NCBI GenBank assembly: GCA_037447655.1
Contig: JBBHKE010002337.1
Location: 1 to 50,404, forward strand
Reading direction: 5' to 3'
DNA from: Zygnema cylindricum
Lineage: Eukaryota > Streptophyta > Zygnematophyceae > Zygnematales > Zygnemataceae
Length of the DNA stretch: 50,404 nt
Numbering within the stretch: position 1 is the first letter of the stretch; each line of letters starts with the position of its first letter. Under the pieces are notes generated by a model that saw only the letters and a list, made by a program, of their open reading frames with translations, was not told the origin of the DNA and ran no database searches. The position numbers were made by a program, and so were the translations under genes. Shown one piece after another: positions 32,906 to 45,431 of this stretch.

Positions 32906-32918
32906 TCGTCTGCCGCAG
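32335..32918. promoter_or_regulatory. Divergent promoter region of PLPP6-like and ABCA-like genes
   Basis: There are 584 bases between the two divergent start codons. It contains an ACAGT/GTACAGTAC microsatellite (about 32475-32530), the block TCCGTCAGTTAATGAG, a GA microsatellite next to the ABCA start, and the segment 32364-32751 that is duplicated at 26541-26924. No TATA box was assigned. Shared use by both genes is inferred from geometry. Confidence 0.6.
32852..32903 (+). repeat. (GA)n microsatellite 15 bases before the ABCA start codon
   Basis: About 50 bases of AGAGAG end 15 bases upstream of the ATG at 32919. The coding frame stays open through it (Arg-Glu repeat) and for about 150 bases further upstream, but no in-frame ATG was seen there. 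It is therefore treated as 5' leader. Confidence 0.9.
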
Positions 32919-33307
32919 ATGGCTGCCTCGTGGACGACGCAGTTCGTAGCAACGCTTCGGCGAAACTTCCTCATCAAGCTCAGAGATGGATCGCAAACCT
33001 TGCAGGAGACTTTTCTGCCAGTGAGTGACTGCGTCCGTACATACATGCACACGTTATTATTTTATCCGATTGATTGCGACCAATCTTTAAGAAGGTTTTT
33101 TTTTTTTTTTTTAAATTATTTCTTAGAAGCTAACTAGGATAAGGAAAGCGACTGTCACATTTTTTTTTTCTTTCCTCCCTCAACTTTTTGGTTTCTCTCC
33201 CTTCATCCCTCCCTCTTGCCTCTTTTAAACGTTTTTTACTGGACACTGTCTCATTGCCTTTGGAACTGTCCCCTTCACCTCTCCCTTTTCCTCTCCCTCT
33301 CCCTCTT

Positions 33308-33345
<38 letters not shown>

Positions 33346-36300
33346 CACCCCTCTCCCCCTCATCTCTTTCTGAGACTCGTCTTCTTTTAGGAACATTTAT
33401 GTTTCACCACAACCTCCTTTTTTCTGGAGGAATTGTTCCTTCTTTTGACAGTGTAGTACACTGATGGCAAAATAAGGATGGCAATTGGTGACTTTCCAAA
33501 TTTTAAATATCTGAATATCTTAATATCTTAACTTTTTCTTTTATTTTGTTTTGGTGTCCAATGGTGTTGCCAGGTCTACATCATTGTGCTTCTCATCATC
33601 GTCAAGTTGGTCCAACCGTAAGGATTTCCTATCTTTAGTCCTTAATTTTCCTTGCTTCGCTATCAGAGTTAATACACTAATTCTAATGGGGTTTGTTTTG
33701 ACCGAGAATCATTTTTTAGTGTTATTAAACTGTTCATGAAAGTGGTTCATATCGCGCCATGTTGCAAAACACAATCTAGTGTAGTCAATACTAAATCAGC
33801 TTTAAAACTAATAATTCATCAACTTTATCGGCGATGTAAGTTTTGGCATTCGAAATCTCCTTGTTGGTTTTTAAACGTGGACAAGATTCTGGCCATGTAA
33901 TAGCGAAGATTTTATGATCATCCCGTTCAAAAAGCTTTGTTCAGTTTGGGAGGAGCTCGGTTTACTTTGGTTTTAGCATATTTATCAAGAATATTGCGGC
34001 AGGTAGTAGGAGACTGTCGGTTTCATTTCATAGGTTAGTTTTATGTTACCATTGGTGAAGATGTTCACAAAAAGAGAGGTCGTCCCAACATGCAAACTAT
34101 CAACCACAGCCTATAATGTGAACACCCGTGTCCGTTTAATCCGTCCGTTTAATTTCGTGTCGCTAAATTTTCATCACGTCATCCAACAATGGATTTTTTA
34201 TTATTATTCTTTGTTTTCGTTGCGACTGAGCGAGTGTCAGCCTTGAATACACTAGCGTGGATTAGGCATCCAGAATTACCGCGGATGTTTTTTTGTCAAT
34301 TAGGGATTACATAGTAGATGGATCATGCGTTTAGCAGATGCGGAGCAAACTGAAGTGAGTCCACATGAAGTCCACATTGAGTCCACATTAATGTAAAATT
34401 CACTAATAGAGACAACAAAAGAGCTTGTTTCTAAACTGAATCAATTCCAGATTAAGTCATTATTCGATCCACATTAATGCGAAGTTCACTGATAGCGGCA
34501 AGAGAGAGCTTGTTTCTGAACTGAATCAATTCCACATTAAGTTCTCATTCTGTCCACTCTAATGCAAAGTTCACTGATAGCGACAACACAGAAGCGTGTC
34601 CCTACATGCTGAACGAGAAAAAAATAAAAAAAAATGATGAAAATGATGCAGGGAGACAAATCAACCAGAAGTGCCGATGCAAACGGCAGTAGATGCTGTT
34701 TGTGATCCTCTTTCTGTCGGGAGTTCATCTTGTTGGAGGTTTCCTAATCGAGGAACAAAAGAAAACATGGTAATTTCTTACAATGCTTTCTTTTTTTCCT
34801 TTTTGCCTTTTCTTTTTTATTGCCTTTTTTTATGGAATGCATATTGTTCGATCAGGATTAGTGTTAGGTGAAGCTACACATTTGTTGGAAAAAAAATTGT
34901 TTGCTGCCCTCTAAAACAATGTAAATCCGCACCAGATTGTGATCCTATTTTGTGGCAATGTAGCGTTTAAAGTTAAAGAAAACAATCACAATTTGTGTTT
35001 TTTTGGGCAGCTGGCTTATGTTCCACACGGAAATTCTCAAGTTGATGACCTTGTTGTGAAGGCCATAGACGAGATGAACCGACTGTGAGAAGAACCTCTT
35101 TCCTCTCTCTCTCTCTCTCTCTCTCTTATTCTTGTCCTTTCTTGTCCTTTTGATCGCTTACTCACTTTTGATGAGCATACACTGTTTGAGAACTTCAGTC
35201 TTCTTGTTTCTTGCATCTGAATTGTACATTATTTAGAGGAACTCAAATATGTATAATATGGCTAAACTTGTAGATCCTTTGATTTTTGCAGCTATTCGTC
35301 TATTCCTGCGCTTATGAGTACCGGTTTTAGAAATGAGGCCGAGCTTGTGAAATTTTATCAAGAAAATCCCGCGGTATGTTTGCCTCCCTGACTTCCGAAG
35401 GAAGAGTTCCTTGACAGCTTAGAGAGTAAGGCGCTTTTTTTTTATTGTGGAAGGGGCTAATTAAAAAAATAGAAAAAGAGTTTTTGAAAGCAATAAAACC
35501 GCGGACTTCTGCTTGTGTCTACAACCGACTCCTTCGGGGCCTTTTTTATTGTTAGTACCAGCGACTAAAGGAGTAAGCCGAGTTCGATAAGTCGACGAGT
35601 TAAGAAAAACACGTAAATGGGATAAACCCTACAGGAGAGCATTAAGTCGCATGTAAAAACTTGTGCAAGATTTTTCCCTGTAACTTGAAGATTCAACGTT
35701 CTCTTGCGATCAATTTACCTTCGATCTGATGATAGATGATCGTATTTCTGATGGTCTTAAATCTGATGGTCATATTTCTGATGATCTTATTTCTGATGGT
35801 CATACGTCTGATGATCCTATTTCTGAGTACTGGGGAACGTCACATAAATTTACTGTGATAGTTGTCCAGTTTAAACTGATGCGACATATTTTGTTGCTCT
35901 CTATTCAACGCTTTTGGAAGGGCAAACTTTTTAAGTTCTTTACTTAGATGGTTACAAAAGACACTTCAACCACATTCGCCTTCCTCCATTTCCATGAGGG
36001 AAGAAGGGAGAGGGAGGGTCGTGTACCATGTTGCCATGAGTAATCGAATGATGAATCCTTCACCCTCATAGATAAAGGCGATCATGGTTTTTGCATTAAT
36101 ATCTTCTATTAAAATTTCCTCACAAGTACATCCATGATTTGTTTACTGTACAGTTAAGGTCGCATCCACGCCATTTGATGTCATTCATGGATATCAGATT
36201 TAACCTTAATTTTTATTCGAATTTGTAATTTTTACCCTGGTAACGAAGAGTAATTATTATCTGTTCCTTTGTGTTGCTGTCTGACATTGTCCCGGGAATC

Positions 36301-39300
36301 GACATTTGTCAAATTTTGTCGACATGCAATTGACGAAGTTTTTTCTGTGCATTTTGCAATCTACATTTTGCAAAAGGATTGAAATTTAGAAGCCACAAAA
36401 GAGTTACATAAGAGTTAGTGGTTGATCATAAACAGACCTAAGAAACATCTTAGAAGAAAAGTTGAAGAAAAGCTGAACAAAAGCTGAACAAAATGTTGAC
36501 CAAAAGTGGCGATTCACTGGTCACCTGTAAACTTAATGGTTATGCAAATGTTTCCGTAAATTATAGCTTATGAGTACCTAGGAGGTCCTCAGCTCCAGGT
36601 TTTATTGCACCAACTCTATGTTGCCACAGTAATTAACTTTTTACAGCAATAACCTCCAATATTTCATTCATTTTCTTTTTTTGGAACTGTTCAAACTTTT
36701 GTAGCTATTCCTCCAGTTTTACCACAATAACTCAAAAGAATTCCACTCAAACTTTTCGGACAAAAATGACCTGAATTGTCACCACTGTAGCTCCAATATT
36801 TGTTGTATTAGCTCAAGTTATTTTTCTCGTTAACTAAAATTTTACCTCAATGACGACAATTTTAATGCAACGCAGAGCATTTTTGCTGCTGTGGTATTTG
36901 ACATCGAAGAGGACTCTTCGGAACTTCCAAAAGAACTCGTTTACCATATTCGCATCAATGGTCAGTTCCTCTTATTCGTTTATTTGCTGGGTCGACAACG
37001 GTTGTTGATGGGCATTTATACTGGCTTTGAATAATTCTGTTTGACAAATTCGTCAAAATGAAGGGCAAAAAAGCCAGTTGGAGTCATGTCATTCTTCATT
37101 TTTGTTTTTTTTCATTTTTTGTCCAAAACTGGAAATTTTTTATTCTGCGTATCGATTTCTTAAGAGAATGAAAGTCAGTGATAGATCATAGATGATTGAA
37201 CTTTCCGTTTGGTAATTGTTGTTCCTATGTGGTAGAAGGGAGAAGCAGTGAACTGGGATTTTATTGTTGAACATGTGTAAAAAATGTGCAAAATGTATAT
37301 GATAAGAATGTCTTTTGGTTATATAATTGCAAGACCAAATTCCTTTTGTGATTTGTTAGTATCACAAACGCAGGGAAGTTGTTTATTTTCGCTTGTTGTT
37401 TATGATGTTAAACATACTAAGGAGTTGTTTGTTTTCGCTTGTTGTTATGGTATAAAACGTACTAAGGATTTGCTTTCTACTACTGCAGGAACATATATGC
37501 CTTCCACAGCCAAGTTGATGGCAGAAAAAGACGAGTGTCGTCCGCCATCCTATTTCCAGTCATCTGATTGTCAGGCTCACAAATATCTTACATCAGGTAA
37601 CAACTTGCATGGTAACTTGCACTTAAGGTAAAACTTGTTAAACATTCTTCATGAAGAACATTCTCAAAACATTATTTTTTCCCTTCTCCCTCATCTCTCT
37701 CTAGGCTGATGGCTCTAGGTGCTATGCCAGGCGCTAGTGTTGGGTATCGAGGGCCCCTTGCCGATATTCGATATGTACCTAAACTTGGGTACCTGATAAT
37801 CGATATATCGCTTCGATATATCGAGGAGCTTAATATTGCGATATTTCTGTGATATATCGGCCGATATCACGATATATTTCAATTGCGATATATCGAAGTG
37901 ACGCTAGGTCAATTTTTTTTTCCAAAAGAGGTCCCGGTGCGATATTTCGAGGCCTCTGACCGATCGATAATCGATATATCGAATATCAAACTTATCGCGA
38001 TATGATTTTACCCGATACCCAACATTACCAGGCACACTCTTTGATACATCTCACTTTTTTTCTCTCTCTCTCCCTCTTTTCCAATCGATTTAGCCTCAAA
38101 TGCTGAAGAGAGACTGTTTTGAGGAAAATGTGCTATGCCAGGCACTCTTTGGTACATCTCACTCTCTCTTTCCCTCTCTCTCTCTCTCCCTCTCTTCCAA
38201 TCAATTTAGCCTCAAATGCTGACGAGGGACTGTTTTGAGGAAAATGTTAAACGTTTGCCTAATTCATAAATTAGTGTGGTGGTGTGAAGCTGACTCAGAT
38301 TAGACTTCATTTGAGCCAAAAAAAAATCTGCACATCAAAAAGCGAATATCTCAATCACAGAGATGGAATCTTGGCAATCTGGATTTTCAATCCTTATCCT
38401 AATTATGTGTGTAAAATTCCTCAATAGTTTTCTGGTTAGCATCATACTGTTAGGTTCACATTTTTGTGGATGGGGTTTTAAGTTTTTTTTTTTTTCCTTT
38501 TCTTTTTATACCAATATATCAAAACATCTCCGTAGGAAATCTTGGAACCGTTGAAACCGTACAGAAACTTAAACATCAAAGTGAGGCAATTTTTTCTTAC
38601 TCTAGCACATTCTCGGGTTTAAAACTTGGTTTGAAATCCTGTTAATAGAGGAGGCAATACCTACAATTATTCTCTTTTGAAGCTTTATACACCTTTCCAT
38701 TCACGCACCTCAGAATTCACAACGTGTTGAAATTACAAAACTAATTCTGTATTTCCATCTTCAGAACTGTCCGAGAAACATTCCCTTCAAATTTTTCTAA
38801 ACTTTGCATTGGAACAAAAGAAAAAAAAAAAAAAAAAAAAAAAAATAAAAAGCAAATTTTTTTGTTTTTTTTTTTTGATTAATTTATGAAACATTTTATG
38901 TTTTTTTTTTTTTTTTGAAGAAAGAGGAGAGAGAGACAAGAAGATAGTTTTCTAAGTTTTAATATGATTTGAAAAAAAAGGTAATTTTTTAGATTTTTTA
39001 TCGTTAAGAACTTGCCTACATCGTATTTCATTGTACCGTCTGTTTTGGAACACAGGAACAGAGTTTTCCATATTCTACTCTAGATGTTTTGTAACTTGGG
39101 GCCTTATATATTATTCTCATATTATGAAATTCTCATATTATATTCATATTATTCTCTATGGTTCATGTTTTGTCGTCAGGTTTTCTTGCCCTCCAGACAG
39201 CCATAGCTCATGCTGCGACCGATTTAAGTCTTCCCAACAAATGTGGATCTTCCGATAAAATTCTTCGAGCCACTCATGCTATACAACTACCTCTCCCTCC

Positions 39301-42300
39301 CTATCACCAGTAATAAGCCCAGAAGCTTTTGCTTATCCATTTTCTTTGTTTCCTGTTACGTATCTGAAATCTTTCCGTGTTTTTGACATGATTTGCTTTT
39401 TCAGGAAAACGGCTACTTTATGGCTAAGTTATGGTTTAACTCAACTTATTCTGTTTCTTATTTTGTTAGTTATTTTGTTAGTTATTTTGTTTTCTTCAAC
39501 TTTGTCGGTTGTGGTTAGGTCTTTTGCAACTACCAAATTTCAACTTTTTGCCAGTATGTATATGGTGTGGGCTCTTGCTCCCCTTTTACATGTTACTTTA
39601 ATGCACACGGTCCAAGAAAAACAGACTCTTCTCAAGGTATATTTCTCCTTCAAACCTTTTTGACCCAATTTTTTGACTCTGACAGCAAACTTATAGCTCA
39701 CAAGTCTTTTGAGGTAAAATTTGTCAACAGACTTTTCTCGAGTTATGTTTCTGGTTTAACTTTTGTTGAACACATTTTTTGACCCTGACAGTAAACTTAT
39801 AGCTCACAAGTCTTTTGAGGTAAAATTTGTCGAAACCTTGGTTGGGTTATTGGTTAACTCAATAGTAGACATTTTCACTCTCATCCTTTTCACTCTCATC
39901 CTCCCTATCAGGAGAAACAGACTTTTCAGGGTATATGTCATAACTTTTAGTGATGCATATGAACTGCATTTTCCGATAATCGATATGTACTTTTTCGAAG
40001 GGTCTCAATAATCGATATATCGAGCCAACAGTTTTTATTGTCGTTCATTGCAATATATCAACTACAATATCGCGGTACCATCAGTACCCCTACATTCATT
40101 TCCAGTTTTATTCAACTGTTTTATTTTGCAAGCAGTTAGGCTGAAAAGTTTTCTAAGTCCGGGTCGCTAAAGTACCTTAGTAAATTCCTGTACGAAAAAA
40201 TTTACATGTCAGGAATGTTTGATTTTGTACCTGTATTTTGGATTTACGTCCAATTTAAGTGTTTGGTCAAGATTTTGCCAGATTTATATGCTGTTTGTTC
40301 TAGATTTACGTACTAATTTCGTACTTGGTTTCGTGTCGGTTAGGTTAGCTCGTTGGTAATTGGAGATATGGAAAACATATATATTCGATATATTCTACAT
40401 TCGATTTAGTCAATACGCAAAACTATCAATTATCGATGGCAATCATCGGTAGTATTGTCGATACCATTATCGATGATTTGTTTTCGATGGTTTTATTGAC
40501 TTTCGTGAATACTCGAAAGTCTCGGCGGCTATGATGCGTTATCTGAGTTTATGGAAAAATATTTTTTTAATCTTCAAGAGCAGCATAAGCATGGATAACA
40601 TTTCTCTGAATTTTTTCGCTTATCTTTTTTAAAACTAATGGGGGAGAATTATGCTGGCAATGCTGTAATTTATGTAAAGTTTTCTTCTCCCCATATTTGA
40701 TCCGATTTTTCAATATTCTGGAAAATTTACCTGTCAAGATTTATTTTCTTATCTTGAGGGCAGACATTAACATGTGAAGTAACCTTTGAAGTGCCTCAAA
40801 TTTATAGAAATACTGGTAATCAATGCATAACTAGAGCTTGAAAAATGTTTTACAAGGAAGAGCATTTAAAGCGAAAAAGAAAGTGATTTCCTTACGCCAA
40901 ATTTTTCTTTTTGCATTCTTTGTTTTGTCTTCTTCTTTTGTCCTTGACCTTGCCCTTTTGAATTTTCCTTTTGTCCTTTTTTGTTTTTCAAATTTTAAAC
41001 TTCTTCTCAGGATTGTATGTTAGTTATGGGACTCCGTGAATCGGTGTATTGGCTCAGCTGGTTAGTCACATATGCTGTTATGGCTTTGGTCACATCCACC
41101 ATTATTGTAAGCTCCTCTTTTTCGAGCTCCTTTCTCTGTCTTTCGTTCTTTCCCAGTGTCTCTTTTTCAGGCTTCTCTTTCTTTCTTTCTTTCTTTCTTT
41201 CCCAGTGTCTCTTTTTCGAGCTTCTTTCTCTTTCTTTCTCTCTTTCTTTCCCAGTGTCTCTTTTTCGAGCTTTTTCCTCTTTCTTTCTTTCTTTTCCTAG
41301 TATCCCTTTTTCAAGCTTCTTTTTCTTTCTTTTTTTCTTTCCGAGGTGTCTCTTTTTCAAGCTCCTTTCTCTTTCAGTGTCTCCAACTCTCTTTTCCACT
41401 TTCTTTCCTTTTTGTATTCTGCAGAGTGTGTTTTACACATAGAAATACAATCGTAGGGGATTTTTTTACTTTTCCTTTCCATTCTTTAGATATGCCTTGT
41501 GTTGAGCTCTTGTGTATTAGACAATGTTTGTGAAAACAAATTTGACGTATCTAGTTTATCTTTGGTGAAAAGCTATGCAGAATTCTCCTGCTTTTTTGCT
41601 GTGGTAACCGTGTTTTGATTTTTTTTGGAGGGTGGAAGGTGGTAGCAGCAAAAATTACGGGACTATTTACCCATTCGGGTATAGCTATTATGTTTATGGT
41701 CATTTATCCGTATTCTTTATCTCTAATTGCGATGGCTCTCGCTCTCAGTACAGTTTTTACAACGGTCAGTTCCACCCTCAAAAACAATTCTACTGAAAGA
41801 GAACTCTATTTGACACACAAATTATGTTTATTGTGACTTGATGTTGTGGCTTGTTTAGATGCTTAATTTGGGCTCATCCTTGTTTGTGCGAATCTATGTA
41901 TTGATCACCTTCAAAGCATTTTTTTCACTTCTTTCCGTTTTTCCAGTCTCAGGCTGTTATATTTTTGTTATCCCTGTTTTTCCCTCAGAGGCCTGAACCT
42001 ATTATTGCTTTGAAGAGATGTTTAAGCCATGTATGAAAATAGATGTACGTGCATTTATTGGGTTATTCAACTTGAAATTCGTGATTATATCAATATTGGT
42101 CTGTGATAAATACCTCATCGTGAGTTACATTGACGAAACTTATCCGCATTACAAATCTTGCATTGTGCGAAGGAAAACTTGTCACGACTCAAACATAAAT
42201 TTCTGCAGTTTTTACTTATCATATAACCATCGCACTTTGTAAGAAAAACCTTTCTACGGACAGATTCCTTCCATTCTGTAACCACAACCATCAAAAACTA

Positions 42301-43167
42301 TGGCATCCTGTTTAGTTTTTTATTTTTCCTTGTATTGTGTGTTATGTCACAGGTCCGGCGTGCAGCACCTGTAGCTGGAGGACTGATGCTTCTTGGAAGT
42401 CTCTCTATTATACCCATTGTTCTTCTTCACTGGCCTTCTCCTATCTGCTTTCTCCTATCTCTCTTCTCTCCTATTGGTTTTGCCATCATTATTAATCTGG
42501 TCACTCAAGCTGAGGGGACAGGAGAGGGCATCCATTGGGGGACTTTCTGGTCAACGGTATGAACAAAAGTTACAAGTTTTACGATCAATACACATTAATA
42601 CAGTAATGCAGTACTGCAGTAATACAGTTATACAGTAATGCAGTAACACAGTAATATAGTAATACAGTAATGCAGTAATACAGCAATACAGTAATACAGT
42701 AATACCGTAATATAGTGATACAGTAATATAACCCATGGGTTAGTTTTGCCACAAGGTTTGCAGTGAAGTGATTGCTTTTGACGAAACACTAAGTATTGTT
42801 TCTAAATTTTTCTCAGGGGGAAGATGTAGAATTGTTTTGCATTGAATGTGATCAATTAAGAAGGAACGGGGGAAAAAAAGCACATTAGTGCTGTCAAGAT
42901 TTTGAAGGATGGAAAAGCTCTTCTCAATGCATTAAACTGATTGTTATTAGTTGATTGAATAACTGCTGTTCCGTGTATGGCGGACAGTTTTTAGATCAGT
43001 TTCTGGAGTTCGACAGAATTTTCATATGAAATTATTTTGAATTGAGTCCACTATTCGACGTAGTTTAACTCATAATTTTACCTCAAGCATCGGTTCAAAA
43101 TAACTTCCGGTTACAAGTTAATTATCGTTATGTCTAAAACGAATCGGAGCTAAACAATTGATTCCCA

Positions 43168-43198
<31 letters not shown>

Positions 43199-44550
43199 TC
43201 CAATTGATTTTTTGATTTTCTTGACAGAATGTGGGAGTGGACCCTGGAGCTTCTTCAAATCCTCTCAGTTTGGGATTTCTCGTATCCCTTATGGTTTTCG
43301 ACATGTTTCTCTATGCCGTTGCAGCTTGGTAAACCTTTTTTTGCCTTTTATTTACACCTCTTTTTTTGTCAAAAGAGTACTTTTTCCTCTCCAAAATCCC
43401 TTCGAGCTATGAATTCGGGATTGAGGATCGACATGACGCAGATGTTGAGAAATCAGGAAAGCACAAAAAAGGTGGTGACAAACGCCGAAAAAGAAAATGG
43501 GATTCTCATGTCATAAATTAGAGAGGACACGGGTTGTCTGGTTCCTACTTTTATTTTTAACTCTTTTTTAGGGTTTTTTTATCCATTATTTTCTTAACGG
43601 GCTCATCGGGAAAGGCGAAAATGGAGTCTCATGCGACTCTAAATCACTGAGTGGGATTTATTACCGTTCAAGCCATGCCGTTTTTGTATTTTTTTACTTT
43701 TGTAAATATTTTTTTGGGTTTTTATAGTTTCATTTTTTTCCATGATATCCATATATATAAAGAAATAGCACATTGTTTTCAATAGTGTTTATATTTTTGA
43801 CATTCCAGCCATGTCTGCTTTCTTTTTTAGTAAAAAAATGGTTTATCCTCTTTTCTCCCTTTTCTGCCTACAAATTCTTCCTGTTTGCAGAAGTCCATTT
43901 TTCAATTTTTTTTTATTGTTTTGTATTTATATGTTTTTATCTCCTTTGTGAAGGGTGACTGTCTGCAATTCCTCATGTAAAATGCAGGTATTTGGATAAC
44001 ATTTGGCCTCACGCAGAAAGGGGTCCAAAGAGACCATGGAATTTTGTTTTGCAAAAAAGATATTGGTTCCCATCCTCTGCCACTTATTATTCCAGTCTGG
44101 TATGTTTTTACAGACCATTGTTATTTACCTCGTTAACATTTTTTGCGATTCTTAAACAAGTCTGTGTTAGAGTATTCGTTTCTTTATCGTTGCTGAATGT
44201 TATTGTTGTTCGTTTTTTGTTGTTGTGATTGCCATAGTTGTTATTATTGTTTCACAATGGTTGTTAATAATTATTATTTTTAGCTGTTATTCTTCAAGTC
44301 GACAGTGGACGACAAAGGAAGAAAACTTGTTATTGTTGTTGGAAACTTCTTTATTAGCATATTGCTGTTAAATAGTTGGGAACAGTGCATCTTAATAATC
44401 TACGAAACTAATAATAACGTTGCGGTTGTCCATATGAAAAGCAGTAATAACAGATAACTATACTGTATTTGCAGGGACCTCATGTGACACAGGAGGAATT
44501 GGACGACAATAGTTTGGATATGGTAGAAGTTTCTCACCAACTTGCAGAAT
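32919..44550 (+). CDS. ABCA-like exons 1-15: first transmembrane domain
   Basis: Exons 32919-33020, 33574-33617, 34652-34769, 35011-35084, 35292-35373, 36876-36960, 37489-37596, 39180-39309, 39555-39636, 41011-41106, 41639-41764, 42353-42556, 43228-43328, 43988-44099 and 44475-44550. Phases agree at every junction. Landmarks: TM1 VYIIVLLIIVKLV; loop motifs LAYVPHGNSQVDDL and AAVVFDIEE...YHIRIN; SGFLALQTAIAHA; then EKQTLLKDCMLVMGLRESVYW, the ABCA coupling segment before TM3; TM helices through residues about 249-451; and YLDNIWP...WNFVLQKRYWF after the last helix. The exon 11 acceptor (GGTGGAAG) is weak and could be shifted. Confidence 0.9.
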
Positions 44551-45356
44551 GTAAGGGAGAAAAATATCTCTCAGTAGAAAAACTCAGTGGAAACATCTCT
44601 CGTTTAGTTATGTTGTAACTCTACTCTTGTCAAAAAAATTTAGTTTGAAACTGACAGTTCTAGTCAGGAATTCTAAAGACAGTCTTGACAGAGATTTCAA
44701 TTGACGTTTTCTTTTGGTCTTGATGTATACGGTTTAATTATTTTCCACTTCAAATGCCGACATTTCCTTTTTCTTTTCCTTGTTTAGGTCAACATTTTTA
44801 GATGTAATGTTGAGTAAATTGTTAACAAGTGGTGACTTGATTCCCTGTCTCCTTTACAGATGGGACTGAAGGTAGTAATCCTCAACAAGAAGAATATGGT
44901 TCTGAGACGGAACCTGTAGGAATACAGCTTTCCCGGCGAGCCGCAATTGTTATTACAAAATTACGGAAAGTTTATACGGGTAATCGATCCCATTGGTGGC
45001 AATTTTGGAGGAAAGAGAGAGGAGCTCAAGATGCCAGAGGAAACAGAGGGAATGGAGAAGTGGTTGCGGTTAAGGACCTTAGTATGACTCTTTATGAAGG
45101 ACAGATGTTTGCCTTTTTGGTGAGGTTATTGATCTTGTTTTTGAATTTGGTAAAGTGGTAAAGATCAAGAATGTGACACTAATGTCAAATAATGACCAAC
45201 AATGTAAAAGATTGTCAATCACCAAGAATGTCTAGTTTTGGTCCTGAACTAATATTGATGATCTGTTCGTAATCTTCTGTTCACTGCTGATAATAACTAT
45301 GTTTGTTAGATTTTTTCCCTCTGTAATAGTGGCTGATAACGCCTATTTATGTTTAG

Positions 45357-45431
<75 letters not shown>

